A stretch of 64,000 bases of DNA from the NCBI GenBank assembly GCA_024699855.1, contig JAMPIQ010000001.1, positions 10,726,001-10,790,000 of the forward strand. The letters run 5' to 3'. The position numbers and the translations under genes are program-made. Positions within the stretch are counted from its first letter, which is position 1, and every line of letters begins with the position of its first letter. This stretch comes from Aphelenchoides besseyi (taxonomy: Eukaryota > Nematoda > Chromadorea > Rhabditida > Aphelenchoididae). Below, one piece after another: positions 22,045 to 36,312 of the stretch. A model generated the notes under the pieces. The model worked only from the letters and a program-made list of their open reading frames with translations, was not told where the DNA came from and searched no databases.

Positions 22045-22635
22045 TTTCCCTTGTTCATTATCTGCAAGACTTTACGAGGGTCCAAAACTTTCGAGCGTTC
22101 TAGCGTGCCATTTTGGAAAAACGGAGAGCATAATCGTTCACTAACTTTTCAAACTCGACAAGATGACCCGAACATCGTTCACAAACCTCACATTATGTTC
22201 GTGCACTTTGCTTGTGAGTCCTTTTACTTGTCTCAACAATACCTTCGAGTTTTTCTGTTTAACTCAAAACCTTTAAAAAGTTCATCTCATACTGTTTTTA
22301 TCAACGTTGTGCTCTTGGACCTCGCAGCGTACGCCGCGATTATTATCAGTGAGTATCATAATCCCGTCTATAAAACTCAATAGTGAACATTAAAACTAAA
22401 AAATGAATTTCTCCAACTGTTCTATATGTTTAGCTCGTGTTTCTGTTAACTGAAGTCAACTGATTATTGTAGCAACGAAACAGGATTTGTGTGCGTAGAA
22501 TCTCGAAAGGTCGTCGATTGTGTGTTTTCGAACTCAAACACGAAACTTCTTTCTATTGGTCGGTGTTCATTGTTGGCATTCGAAATAGACATTGACCTTT
22601 TGGTTGCACTCATTTTAATTTCCAATTTGTCTTCG

Positions 22636-22989
22636 ATGGCACGAGCATTTCAGTTCGCGATATTGTTCTTTTTTTTCTTCTTACCATTGTATGCCAATCT
22701 TCGACTACAAGTGTGTGATGAGGATTTTCGACAAATGGCCAATCAAATCTGCTCACGTCCCGGCTCTTCGACTCCGTGCTTCAAATACTACTTCGACGTT
22801 GAAAGTTGGAAGAGTGAGCTTCCGAAAGTTGAAGCATTTAATTCACGTCTACTTGCAGTCCATTATACTCAGAAGACGTTGACAGCATTTGGACAAACTT
22901 GTTGCAGCGAAAACGGCTGCTTGTTTGAGGATCTAAAGAAACATTGCTGTTTGATTCCACAATGTGCACGTTTCTGTTACAACTTTTGA
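22636..22989 (+). CDS. insulin-like peptide precursor
   Basis: The gene has a single exon encoding 117 residues. A hydrophobic signal (FAILFFFFFLPLYA) is followed by a B-chain-like segment CDEDFRQMANQIC with the insulin spacing C-x11-C, a connecting region, and an A-chain-like segment CCSENGCLFEDLKKHC (CC-x4-C-x8-C; canonical is CC-x3). It continues past the usual A-chain end with C, PQCARFCYNF, adding three further cysteines. A secreted signalling peptide is the most likely product. No clear dibasic cleavage site flanks the A chain. The second insulin-like gene at 44.4 kb has the same C-terminal extension. Confidence 0.65.
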   Translation: MARAFQFAILFFFFFLPLYANLRLQVCDEDFRQMANQICSRPGSSTPCFKYYFDVESWKSELPKVEAFNSRLLAVHYTQKTLTAFGQTCCSENGCLFEDLKKHCCLIPQCARFCYNF

Positions 22990-23920
22990 ACTACTATAGA
23001 AATTGTTTGCACAGACCACTTACGAGAGAAGTTTCAATGTTGTTTGTTAATGAAGTAAATGACTCAACTTTAATGTCGTATTAAATAGAAGCTTTTTGAT
23101 TGCTACGAAGAGAAGTTCTTTTTTGGACGTTTTATTGTAGTTTTGAAGCACATCTTGAACCCATGATCCATCTCCGTATCACGAGCTTTGCTAAATAAAG
23201 ACTATCGAAAAGGAAGTTTGATGTGAGTATGAAGAAGTCTAATCGAAGATGCTGTCCCCATGTAAGTGGCGAACACCAAAAAACGCTGTTCGTTTCTCGT
23301 ATGACTTTGTGGCAGTAACCGCAGAGTTCAATTGAAAAGATGATTGAAGAGTTGGTTTCATTCTGTGAACTGCAATCTTTGAAACTTGAAAAGAAACCAA
23401 TTTCGTAATCGAGGTTCCAGTTGAATTCCAATCTGCACTACTTTTCTGCCCTTTGATGTGCAAATGAACGAAAAGAAGAGCAAATTGAAAGGGAACGTGA
23501 AAGTCGCAGCCTTCTGTGTGGTCGCCCAATTGACATCGAAGTGGTTTGACCGTCGAGAGGAATTCGAACTTTCCTTTTTTGTCGCTGTTCTTTTCGATTG
23601 TAATTGCCGCTTGAACTTTGTTTTCGATCAATCGACGGGAACACGGTGAAATGATTGATTGGAAGCTACAGAGCGAATCAAACAGAACGATCGATCAAAT
23701 GGAAATTCAATTTCAGTCGACGTCTCGAAAAACGTTCTTTCCACTTCAATGCGTCGAAGTGGCAATTAAAAGACACGCAGAATCACAAGACCCAGAGCAG
23801 CTGACAAATTTTCGTGGGGTTTCCAAATTAACTTCGATTTTCACGACCTCAACAGTGATCGAAAACAACTTGACCGTAAAAATTATTTATTAGAATTTAC
23901 AGAGAATTTTAAGTTAATTT
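22990..23920. other. intergenic, 930 bases
   Basis: Overlapping frames exist on both strands (for example minus 23239-23631), but none shows a family motif, a signal peptide or consistent splice sites. Nothing assigned. Confidence 0.35.
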
Positions 23921-25858
23921 TCATTCGTCCAAATGCACTGGTTGTTGAGTTCGTTTGTTCAGATCGCGAATGAGATCGTAGTCGAAGTCCTGAGCCATTT
24001 GCTTCCAAAAGACGAAGCGGTCGAGCATCAGGTTGTCGCGCAGCACCGGGTCCGGACGCATGTCGAAGAAGCCCAACGGGTGTTCTTCGTTGACGGACGG
24101 CCAGAGGGCGATTTGCGTGGACGGATTGCTGCAAAGAAGCGAATGAATTGGAGGATTCGGAATGATGAACCTACCCGGAGTGCACGAAGTTGGCAAACGA
24201 CATCACGATCAAAGTCTGTAGTTTGCGGTCTTGTTGATCGAATTCGAAAGGTCCGACCACAGACAGACCGAACAAATACGGAAACTCGTAGGTGCTATAG
24301 GTGCCGAGAACGGGCAGCTTGATTTTTGGATTCATGTAGTTGGTCAAATACAAGAAAACGGGCCAATTCTCTTCGCTCTTGTGGCGAACTTCCATGATGA
24401 TTGGAATAGCGAATTGGGAGTCGGAGAGAAGTTGGGTGTAACGAGTCAAGTAGAAGAACGGTGTATCCGTCACATTACGATCGGCGTAGAATTGAACCAA
24501 ACGCTCGCGAGCGGCGTCCGTCTGTGCGCCGAAAACTTCGGGACGCGCGACATGATCATGAATAAAACGAACCAAATCGGCACGTCCGAAATCGTTCAAA
24601 CGTTCGGGCGCAACAACGAATTTCGATTGTCGTGGCGCACTTGCGAATGGAAGCGCTGAAATTGAGAAGGTGGATTAGACGAAGAGCTACGACCGTTAAG
24701 ACTCACTTTGCACCATTGACTCCTGACTTGTCATTCCCTGGATGGTGGGTTTGCGTGGCGATTCAGCCAACATGGACGCGTAGTCTTTGTCGAAGAACTC
24801 GCCGTCCGGACGCATTTGGAAGCGCGCGAAATTCAACGCATCTCGACGCCAACCCGTCGTCTTGGCGGCTTCGAGAAGTTGATCTTCGGACTTGGCTTTC
24901 AAACACTCCAAAACCAGTGACGACGATCGTTGAACACAACCAGCGGCTTTCGCCAACTTGGCCGATTCATCAACGACACGATCCGAAAACGCCCAACCGG
25001 CCAAAAGGGAACCGGACATCTGAATCGATTGATGGAAAAGATCGCGAGTTTTTGGCGAGACGGCAAGTGCACCGACTGAAGCTGATCCCGCGTTTTGTCC
25101 CCACAATGTCACGCTAAAACGGAGAAGTTAGTTGGGAACTTGAGATTTTCGATTTACCGTTTTGGATCCCCACCAAATGCGTGAATGTTTTCTTGAATCC
25201 ACAGAAGCGCTTCTCGCTGATCCCAAAGACCCAAATTACCGGGAGCTGTTGAATCGCCGGTGGAAAAGAAACCAAAGATTCCTAATCGGTATTGTAACGT
25301 CACCATCACAACTCCTTGACCTGCGAACTCGTGGGCCAATTCTGAGAGACAAACTTGTTGGTTAAAAACTGAGTTCTTAAGAGTACCTTTGAAGCCGTAC
25401 ATCTCGGCGGAACCACCGGCAAAGCCACCGCCGTGAATCCAGACAAGAACCGGAAACCCGTGCGGGAACGGCGACTTCTCAGCGGGAGCCATGATATTCA
25501 ACGTCAGACAGTCCTCGCTGACCACCGGCGCTTTCACATTTTCGACGGTCACATTGCCCATCGGAGGCGGTGGTGAGACTGGAGACGGATGTGAGAAGGA
25601 GATGCATCCCGGTCCGAAACGTGTGGCGTCGATGAGCGCTGAAGACGCGTCCACCGGTTGGGGTCGTTCGAAGCGTGCGGGGGTTTTAGCGTAGGGAACG
25701 CCCAAAAACACGTTAGCGTTACGTTCCGACCCATCCGGATACTTGAATTGGAAGCCCTCAACGCGGCCCTGACGCAGCTGTGCTTGCGGTTCGAGTCGAA
25801 TCGACGCCGCGTTGGCCAGAACGCAAATCGCCACCAGTCGAAGACACGTTCCGAACAT
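23921..25858 (-). CDS. secreted carboxylesterase-like protein lacking the catalytic serine
   Basis: This is an alpha/beta-hydrolase of the carboxylesterase type B family. It has a signal peptide (MFGTCLRLVAICVLANAAS), then NVFLGVPYAKTP, SEDCLTLNIMAP, the oxyanion loop WIHGGGFAGGS, TLQYRLGIFGFFST, GNLGLWDQREALLWIQENI and FGGDPKRVT. The nucleophile elbow reads GQNAGS where active enzymes have GESAGG, so serine is replaced by asparagine. The histidine region reads GTYSTYEFPYLFG in place of the usual HGDExPYVFG, so the histidine is also gone. It must be a non-hydrolytic, possibly adhesive or binding, protein. There are five short introns. A TTTCAG acceptor lies 5 bases before the ATG. Confidence 0.85.
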
Positions 25859-26453
25859 TGTGCCTGAAATCAAGAACAGAAATCAACTGCGTCAGTAGAC
25901 GGCGGGGGAAAAGTGTAAAAGTTTGCGAACTCACGACGTTCGATCGCAAATTCGAACGTCTTTTTATACGCTTCGAAAATTTCGAAATGGGCGGAGCTGA
26001 TGGGCGGGAGTATTTCGGGGTCTCGAGAGCACGTGAATCGAAATCACTTACCGTAGGATCGTATTTGTGGACAAAAATAGAAAGAAGATTTGTGTGAATT
26101 TTGTGTCTTTTTTTCATTCCGGTTTGATGGAAGTTAATGAAGAGGCTCGTTCAGGAGCGTGGTCACAGTACGTCCGGAATTACAAATTACGTCGGGCGTC
26201 GGAATCCAATTGCGCGAAATTATCCCCAATTTTGGGACGCGATTTCCGCTTTTAATTGCTTCTTTGCGTCTTTCTGATCTCACAAGAAAACATGACGGTG
26301 GCGCATAAAAATCGTTTTTGGGATTACAAGTTCATGAAAGACGCAGATCGTTCCCTTCTTTCCTCCTCCGCCACTTTGCGTCGCGTCTTTCGTTCCACGA
26401 TTTTGTACGTTCAGACGCACATTCTTTTTTTTGTTGTTTTTCAGCACCTTGAA
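25859..26453. promoter_or_regulatory. divergent upstream region of the esterase-like and collagen genes
   Basis: A TATAAAA box on the minus strand (complement of 25962-25968) lies about 100 bases before the esterase-like start. A TTTTTCAG acceptor ends at 26444, just before the collagen ATG. No other gene is seen in this stretch. Confidence 0.5.
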
Positions 26454-28429
<1,976 letters not shown>

Positions 28430-28950
28430 GAGACGCCAATTTGCTCATTTCGTTATGTTTGTATAGAAAGAAGGAAGTTGTAAAGACGAAGCGCGGATCG
28501 TAAAAATTTTAATTAACTTCGAAATAAACCGTAGAGTTTTCCGTTCGTCGATTTCGTTCGGAACGTGCCAACACGCTTCCCGAAAGGCAAACGAGTGTCT
28601 GCTCTCGAAAAACGATGCTCTCGGGTTTGTGTAACAAACTTTGGTTCTTGAGTTCGTTCTGCTCATAAATCTTCAAGGAATCGAAAACAGTGACCTTCGA
28701 GTCGAAACGACACTCAACGGTTAGAGGCGTCGAGTCGAAAGCTCGACTGAAGAGGTCGAAGCCACTTTTTCGTTGTCAGCTCTGAATCACGAGTTGGCGG
28801 TTGCACTCTTAAACTCGCGGACTGCTATTTGGAATCGTAAATTTTCGTAATCACCGGCAAACGCGATTTTCCGCGCCGTTAACTCCAATTCTCGCTACTC
28901 TCCAATCGTTGGTCTTTTAAGTGGAACTCGGGACTTAAAATTAGAAGCGA
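28430..28950. other. intergenic, 520 bases
   Basis: The 3' flank of the collagen gene. A minus frame at 28445-28666 shows no recognisable content. Confidence 0.35.
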
Positions 28951-29405
28951 TTACAAAAGTCGGCTTCTGCTCGACCATTTGTTTTGATCAATCGGTTGAG
29001 TTCGGAGAAGCGATTTGAGGATTTCGACAACATCTTTTCGATCTTCACCATCGACTTCGAAAAGCTGTCGCAGCACGAGGATCACGTTTGAGGACCGGTC
29101 GACACTGTAAAGAAGTCCACCAGATCGTGCGGTTCACATCGATCATAGAGATCGTCGACGAGAACTCGAATCGGTTTCCGTCGACAAACGAAAAAAAATC
29201 GCTCAACTTTGCAGTAAACATCTTTCTTTAGATTTGCAGATGTTTCCGCAATCAATCGAGAAACACCGCCGTCGAGTTGATGGATTGTTTGCGTAGGAGA
29301 TGATCGCTTACACATTTCGATTACGAATCTTGTGATGACTTTTGAAGTAATCAGAACACTGCAAATATTTGCTCTTCGACAGCTAATCGAATCGTTCACG
29401 CTCAT
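28951..29405 (-). CDS. hypothetical protein, two coding segments
   Basis: From an ATG at 29405 a 107-codon frame reads MSVNDSISCRRANICSVLI to KPIRVLVDDLYDRC and DLVDFF. After a good acceptor (CTTTACAG at about 29113) a different frame reads NVILVLRQLFEVDGEDRKD then VVEILKSLLRTQPIDQNKW, stopping at 28951. Both have worm-like codon use, but I find no strong donor that joins them in phase. Either I have missed the donor, or there is a frameshift, or only one segment is real. I do not recognise the family. Confidence 0.4.
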
Positions 29406-29526
29406 TAGCCGCAATTCAGCGAACTAATTGAATTCGTTTATTCGGAAAAATCGTTCAAAAAACCCGTGAAAATGAATAAAGTTTGGCAAAAATAAGAGGG
29501 TTGAGATCGTGAGTTTAAAGCGAAAT

Positions 29527-32500
29527 TCATTTGCGGCGAATCGACTCGTCACTCGACTCCAACTCCTGCGGATCATCAGCGACTCGTTGAACCGAACAAG
29601 AGGAATAAGAGTGTATGGAAGCGGAAGAGCCTGATGCGGAAAGATTCTCCACCAAGTTCACTGGTTGGGTATCTTGCCATTGAGTTGCCGTTTTTCTGGA
29701 GCGAATAATCGCTTCGGGTTGAACCTAATAAGTGGAATCAGAGAACGAAACGGAGAAAACTAACCGTGATCGTCGTATCCGGAGCGATTCGACCGCGTCG
29801 ATCCAACAAACTCGGAACTTCAGGAGCGCACAATGTTGTGAAACAGTTCGTGAAGAAGTTGCCCGTGGAGTACAAGGAACCGCAATTCGAAGGCCACATG
29901 TCCGCAAACGTGTCTTTGACCTCTTCGTTTGTGGTTTGATTTGAAGCCAACAAGTAGGTGTGAAAGCCTGAGAGTCCTAAAACAGACCACACGGACAACA
30001 GACACATAATGGCAACGAACAGAGAGCCGGGAGTTAGTTGAATGGCGTTGATGAACGTTCGTTGTGACATTGAAACTGAAAAACAAAGTCAAGAATCGAC
30101 GTTGAAATACTTACGCATCACAAGATGAGCTACCGCACAGCCGCCAACGAACAGATCCAAAATTGTAAGCAGCAAAATGAACATATAGAAATGTCGGTAG
30201 TTTCGTAGTCCAACGCAATTGCCAACCCACGGACCTGAAAATTGTTTTTGGATTGAAAGCAAGATCAAAGTTATGTCTTTTAATGTCAATCTAGTTTTAG
30301 TTATCTGATTGTACCGTTTGATTTTTTTGTGAAAAAAAGCCTCAGAGTTTCTTTCATTTGACCGTGAGAACGAATTTCCTTCAACCGAAAGTCCCAAGAG
30401 CAACCAGACGGTCTTCAGAAAACCTCTTTAGCTCATTTCTTGTACCCAATGGACTCGTAGACAAAGTCTTTACCAGACGCCCATTAAGAAATTCAACTCG
30501 AAAAGAAGTGAATCGTTCGTTTTGAGTGGAAATTTCAAAATTGTCGAATTCTCAGCTTGAGTTCGTTAATCAAAAAAGAAGTTTCGAACGAATTCGTTGA
30601 CTCGATTAAACCCAAGAGACTCGAAATGGAAATGAACTTACAATGATGATCGAAACGAAGAACACAGTTATCGCAGACCGAACAATGTGACGATCGTGGA
30701 GGCCGGAAAAGTCGACAAGTGTAACAGAACTTCAGAACCAAACATTGTTGTAGTACCGGCACCGATTTGCTGCGCGGATTGGTTGCACTCGGATTTCCGG
30801 TTTCTGAAACCACACGTCCAAAAATAGCTAAAAACAAACTCACTTACCAATTCGATACAAACGCTCGTGCTCCAGAACTTCTTTGTTGGCTGCGCGAGGC
30901 AGAATTCCCGGGTCCGAGAAACTCGTTTTAAACAGATTCGCCAAAACGAACAAAAACAAAACGGAAACAACAATCGGCAACGCCAACGAAATGTTCTCGG
31001 CAACGTAGGCGGCATCGAAGACGTAGAAGCAGATCATTGTCGAGACGATCAGGGTCAACGTGACGAAGAAGGCGCCATTGGACTTCGACATCATGAGTCG
31101 ACCGCAAAAGAAAAAACGATTCCGACCGCGATGACCGTGGAATTTGCGTTTTCCGACCAATTCCGTCGGCGTCGTGGATGCGTAGAAACCGTTTTGGCGT
31201 CCACGCTCGATCTCCACCGTTCCGTCAGAGTTCCGGACGACCATCGCAATCGTCGGCGAGAATCCGGACGTTTCGCCGGCGCGTTGATGCGAAACTAAAA
31301 CCCGATGGAAATTAAGAAGACGTCCGCCAAGAGCCAATGATTCACTACAACAACAGAAAAAGGGTTGTTGCGTGGAGAGGGAAAGTTCGATTTGGGGGGT
31401 TTCGCAGTCTTTTTCCGCCCCGAACGACACGAAAATTTACATGACAACCGAAAACAAAACGCACCACGTCGTTCTTCTTATCGAATTTGCGGGCTGATAA
31501 TTTTTTTGGTTGCACCAAAAATTTCACTCAGCGACGTCGCCGGGAAACTGCGCACAGAAAATTTTTTGGATCAACGAAAATTTTTGGTTCAAAACGCGCA
31601 ACGAAACGGAAAACGCAGCGACGCAAAGAGACGACGAGCAGACGAGAGACGACAAAAAAGCCACTTTAAGCGCCGCGAAGAAGATTTTTGATCGGCGGCC
31701 AAAGTGACTCACTGGTGTTGGTTGTGGGACCTCGTCGATCCGAGTTTTTGGTGACGCTGAAAAGAAGCGCGGACGTAAACTCGGGGAATTTGTTTGCGAA
31801 CTCACGGCTCCAAATTGGCGTAGAGATTTCCGGCCGATCGTTGGGAAACCAGTTTGTATTTGGGCTGAAAGCTGCCGTGGCTGGGCACCGAACGTTTTCC
31901 GTACCGCTGATCGTCTTCGCAAAACGGCAGATCCTCCTGAAAAGAGATTATCACGCGGATTATAACCCGCACACACGACTTACATCTCGTAATCTTCGGC
32001 TGAACAAAAACGGCCGCTTTTGCTCGTCCTTCAAGGTGGACGTTTGTAGGCGATTGTTCCGCTCCACATAACTGAACAAAATTTTGAGGTCGACGCTGAA
32101 AACGACGTGAAACGTTTGGCGGCCAACAAATTTCGCTGAACAGAAACGGAATTCGTAATGAGTCACGCGGAGAAATGGGAATTGATAAAAAGAACGCAAA
32201 ACGTCGAGGACGACGGCCGGATTTCCAAAAAAGCGGAATTGGTGGGAGGCGGACGGAACTTTGGGGCCGAAAATTTTTTGTTTCCCAAAGCGGCCGAAAA
32301 AGTCGTTTGGATTATCAAATTATTCGTCCAGACTAATGGAAGAGAGCCGTCGGGGTCATCTGTTTCCCGAAGTTTATTCGCTCAACAACAACAACAACGA
32401 CAGAACGAGGAGTAGAAGGAGGAGCAGAAGACGGTCGAGAGGCACAGAAGAAGGAGAAGCGAAATCGCGGCAATCAGTTCCAAACTCACGATGTCCGAGT

Positions 32501-32552
32501 AGTCGTCGGTAAACAGTCGATGGATTTCCGTCCAGTTAGTCGCAGAAGACAT
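29527..32552 (-). CDS. DHHC palmitoyltransferase, ZDHHC9/14/18 type
   Basis: This is an integral membrane S-acyltransferase of Golgi/plasma membrane type. It has two N-terminal helices ([34 protein letters not shown]), [11 protein letters not shown], the zinc-binding cysteine-rich domain ([20 protein letters not shown], then [19 protein letters not shown]), two more helices and a Ser-rich tail ending ESIRRK. The DPG and TTxE-like parts and SFSDPG place it with ZDHHC9/14/18. Well-supported exons run back to about 31933 ([30 protein letters not shown]) across an intron of about 410 bases. Further 5' exons at about 32070-32000 and a start exon at 32552 ([14 protein letters not shown]) are plausible, but their phases are not settled. 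It is divergent from the ACK-type kinase. Confidence 0.85.
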
Positions 32553-33059
32553 CTGGAGTCGGGTATTCGAAAACGCAACAAACACAAGAAACAAACCTGT
32601 CAAGACGATGAGTTCGAAATGAAATGAAAACGCGGATCAGTCGGCCTCGCCGGGACTGATCAGCGAACAGGTGGCCAGAGCGATTCCTGCTGATTAATCA
32701 GCCTGTTAATCTGCTTTACGTTTCGTTCACTCAATTCCCGCTTGCAAGCGCCCGAATTGCGTCTTTTTGGCTCCGCGAATGTCGCGCCCTCTGTTTATCG
32801 AGACCGAGAGGTCAGTCGACGCTCGGTTTTGCGATGTGGCACGCGAATTGATAAAAAAATTTTCGAGAACCGGAATTTCGCTTTTTTGCGTCCACCTGCG
32901 CCGTCGATCTCTGCGCCGATGGAAATTTTGTTGGGCGCTGGGTTTTAAGCGAAAACGGAAACCGAGTTCCTTTTTTGGCGATCGCAACGAGTGGTTTCGG
33001 TGTAATGAAGAGGCGCGTGTTTTTTGGACGTTAGTCATCGCCATCGCGTTTCAGGAAAA
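32553..33059. promoter_or_regulatory. divergent upstream region of the palmitoyltransferase and kinase genes
   Basis: No gene seen. It includes a CAACAACAACAACAAC-like run near 32385-32400 in the first intron region. A TTTCAG acceptor ends at 33055, 4 bases before the kinase ATG. Confidence 0.4.
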
Positions 33060-36000
33060 ATGACGACGAAAACGCCGCCGTCCTTATTCCAAGTCCTCAA
33101 AAATGCGGAACTTCTCGAGTGGGTTTTTGTTGCGTCCGATCGACGACGCTTTTTCCTTTCCAGGTACCACGACAAGTTGCGTGGCGCGTTGAAACTGCGC
33201 AATGCGCAGGATTTGGAAGATGTAGACGAGAAAGATTTGACGGCAATCGGAATGAGTCGGCCCGAGCAGAAGCGTCTACGCCGCGAACAAGCCAAGTTAA
33301 TGCCGTCGTCGTTTGCCGTGCGTTTGCGTCGCGTGTTCGGCCGCAATGGCGAAGGAGTTGCGTCGACGTCGTCGCTACCGGACGAATCCGAAGGCCAACA
33401 CGTGATCCCGGTCGAGAGCGTCGAGTTGTGTCGAGAGTTGGGACGCGGCGAGTTCGGAATCTGTTTCCAGGGAACGTGGAATCTGAGCAACGGCGATTCG
33501 ATTCAAGTTCGTTCGATTTGACTGCAAATCCACGAAGCTCTTTAGGTTGCAATCAAGAAAGTGCCGCCCGAGAAATTGAAGTCGAATCCGACATGCTTCT
33601 TGCAAGAGGCGGCAGTAATGACGAGAATGAGGCACGAAAACGTAATTCGAATGTACGGCGTGGTTTTGGACGTGAAGAGTGTTCAGTTGGTATCCGAGCT
33701 GGCACCCTACGGTGCGCTTCTGGATTGTTTGAAGCGACCGGTGTGGGACGAGCCGTTTAGTGTCGATAAGCTGTGCGATTTTGCGCTTCAGATCGCGACC
33801 GGAATGCGCTATTTGGTTGATCAGCGCCTGATACATCGTGATTTAGCTGCTCGTAACGTGCTGGTGGCGAATTTATCGAAGGTGTGTTGATTTATGTCGT
33901 TTTTCTTATTTTGCTGCAGGTGAAAATCTCCGATTTTGGGCTCAGTCGATCGTTGGGGGCCGGTGAAGATTACTATCGAAGTGACTTCAGGTGATCTCTC
34001 GATTCACTAAAGTGGATTTTCGAGTTTCAGTCCACTGATCAAACTGCCAATCGCGTGGTGTGCACCGGAGTGCATCAATCAGCTGCGTTTCACATCGGCG
34101 TCCGACGTCTACGCTTATGGCATCACGCTGTGGGAGTTGTTTTCGTACGGTCAACAGCCGTGGAGCGGCTATTCGGGAGCACAAGCAAGTTTGGATATTT
34201 CGATGTGAACTGATCCGGTTTTCAGATTCTGCACGCCATCGACACACAAAGAAAAACGTTGGACTGTCCATTAGCATGTCCGGAACAGTTCTACGGACTT
34301 ATGCAAAACTGTTGGCATCACAACCCCGATCAACGACTCAAATTCGATGAGATCGTTCAGTTGATTCCCGAGTTGATGCCTCAGCTTCTCGTTACGGTCG
34401 TTGAGAATCGGCAAGTTGACAAATTGCAGTTTTCGAAAGGCGAGATTATCATTCTGTTGAAGAAGAGGTGAGTTCAGAAGCCGAATTTGAGCCTCTCGAA
34501 TTTTGTTTCAGCGACGAGAAATTTTGGATTGGAGCGAAACGTAACGGTGAGATTGGCGCCTTCCAACCGGACAAAACAGTTGCGCATCTGGGCGCCGAGA
34601 ATCCGACAGGAACCAAGAAATCGCCGATCCAAACGATGCAGCCGCCGAAGGAGAAGAAGAAAGAAAAACGGAAGATTCTGATTTCCGAACCTCAAGGCGA
34701 CCTTCGACACACTTGTCATGTTGGCGTTGACGGAAAGGTTTTCGGGTTGATTCATGTGAGTTAGACGACTGATAAGAACGCGAATTTCCCCATCTTCCCA
34801 CGCTCAAATTTTGTCATCAAAGCGGCTCACGGTGTTCGACGTGGTGTTTCGGTTTTTAAGTCGCATTTTCGTCCGTGTAAGCGTGCCATTTCGACGTCTG
34901 GAGCGTTTGAATCGTTCAGTTTTCTGGAAGCACGCGCTGGTTTGTTTGCTCACGCGTTTTTGTGCGAGACCGCGAACGTTCTTTCGACGAGCAGTTTTAT
35001 TATCTTTGGGGTGTTTTTTTGAGGAAAACTTTGCTATCAATCAACTTGTTTTCAGGTGGGAAAAGGCGACTTGCAACCGCTAATTGGACTTTCCGATCCG
35101 AAGAGTTTGCAACGCCCGATTGCGCCGCTGCGTCCCACACGTTCGTCCAACGACACGCACTCAATGAAAAGCAATCGGAGTGTCGAAGCGGCGCAGCTGA
35201 TGGCCAACGGCTACGACGTTCCTCAATCAACGGCACGCTCTCCGCTGCAGCGTCCGGACGTTCCCGAAAAGCCGCCGCGCAACGCTGAAGCCGCTCAACC
35301 ACCGGCGTTACCGCCGAAACCGGCCGCTCGAATCAAACCCCAACGGTCGCTTCAAACCGAAGCATCCGCTCCAGCAGCAGCACATCGAACGAAAAGTCTG
35401 CCGAAGAGTAGTGGTTCGAGTGGGATATTTACAGGAACAGGTAGTGATCTTGATACGCGAGAGTAAGTTCGGAAAATAAGCTCGTGTAACTTATCTTCGC
35501 TTTCAGTCCTATCAACACCTTCAACAACTCTTCGCAACTGTTAGACGAAGTGCTCTCCGATCTGCAACAAGACATAACCGATTTTTCGATTTCCACTTTC
35601 GATTTCTCCGACACACGACCGTTGTTGCCGCCCAAAACGTCGCCGCTTACCACTCAACAGATGACCGATGTACGACCGTTGACTCATCAGGAAGGCGAAC
35701 GTCTAGAGCGAAGAATCAACATTGAACACAAAAAAGCGGCACGATCGCTAGCTCGGGATTTCGCTCAATTTCGACGTCTCGCTTCTGTCGACTCGGCAAT
35801 TGAGAAGACGGAAGAGCCGGGAAGCTACACGGCCAAAATTACACGCTCAAACTCCGGTGATTCATCCACAACGTCCATCAATCCGATGGCATGGTCGGAA
35901 GAAGCACAAGCTGCTTACAAGCTTTTAGTTCAATGTGGCGATCAACTGCAGAGAACATCTCCGATTGAAGCTCGAATTCCGTCCGCCGGCCATTCGCCAC

Positions 36001-36312
36001 GATCCCAAATTGCTTCCTCGTCTACAGACTCAACGATCATTCGCACCTATGATGTTGAAGAGCAAATTGAACGCTGTGAAATCGAAGATCAACGGCAGCC
36101 AATTCGATACGAAAATTGCAATGCCGATCAGCCACCACTTCCACCAAAACCGAAAGCTCGGTAAGTTGTGAGTTGCAAAAGTTCATCAAACAGTTTTTAG
36201 GCAGAACATTCCTGTGCCATCATCTCCACCCACTTCCACGGCTCCCGTTCCGTTTCCAACTCGAACGGCGTTGTTTTCAAGTTTTCCCAAAGATGAAATA
36301 GTCAAATTCTAA
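33060..36312 (+). CDS. ACK/TNK2-type non-receptor tyrosine kinase
   Basis: The N-terminal SAM-like helical region (FQVLKNAELLE, DLTAIGMSRPEQKRLRRE) is followed by a tyrosine kinase domain with GRGEFG, VAIKK, HRDLAARN, DFGLSR, WCAPEC and DVYAYGITLWELFSYG. An SH3 domain follows (DKLQFSKGEIIILLKK, FWIGAKRNGEIGAFQP), then a CRIB motif (ISEPQGDLRHTCHVGVDG) and a long proline-rich tail with PPLPPKPKAR-type SH3 ligands. This order SAM-kinase-SH3-CRIB-Pro is diagnostic of the ACK family; worm relatives are SID-3 and ARK-1, and the CRIB suggests Cdc42 binding. About ten short introns. Which of the two worm genes it matches cannot be settled here. Confidence 0.92.

Larger units (their letters stand above)
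21550..22214. mobile_element. TIR element E2 with facing tRNA-like arms
   Basis: The element is 665 bases. The ends read CAAGGAAAGTGC (left) and, inverted, CAAGCAAAGTGC (right). They are flanked by TGA on both sides (21547-21549 and 22215-22217), a 3-bp duplication like the one at E1. The outer inverted repeats run about 21550-21690 and 22086-22214 with few mismatches; the left has a small internal duplication (CGCTACAGCA). Inside each arm lies a tRNA-like module, one on each strand (21743-21815 and 21966-22044). They share an identical central stretch (AAGCTCTCTTCTTTTG). No transposase is present. Confidence 0.85.

Noticed and set aside
23239..23631. 130-codon minus-strand frame as a gene
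   Set aside because: No recognisable content, and an overlapping frame on the other strand is equally open.
32382..32603. Small membrane protein ending in a run of cysteines
   Set aside because: The hydrophobic and cysteine-rich part is more simply the pyrimidine-rich first intron after a GTGAGT donor.
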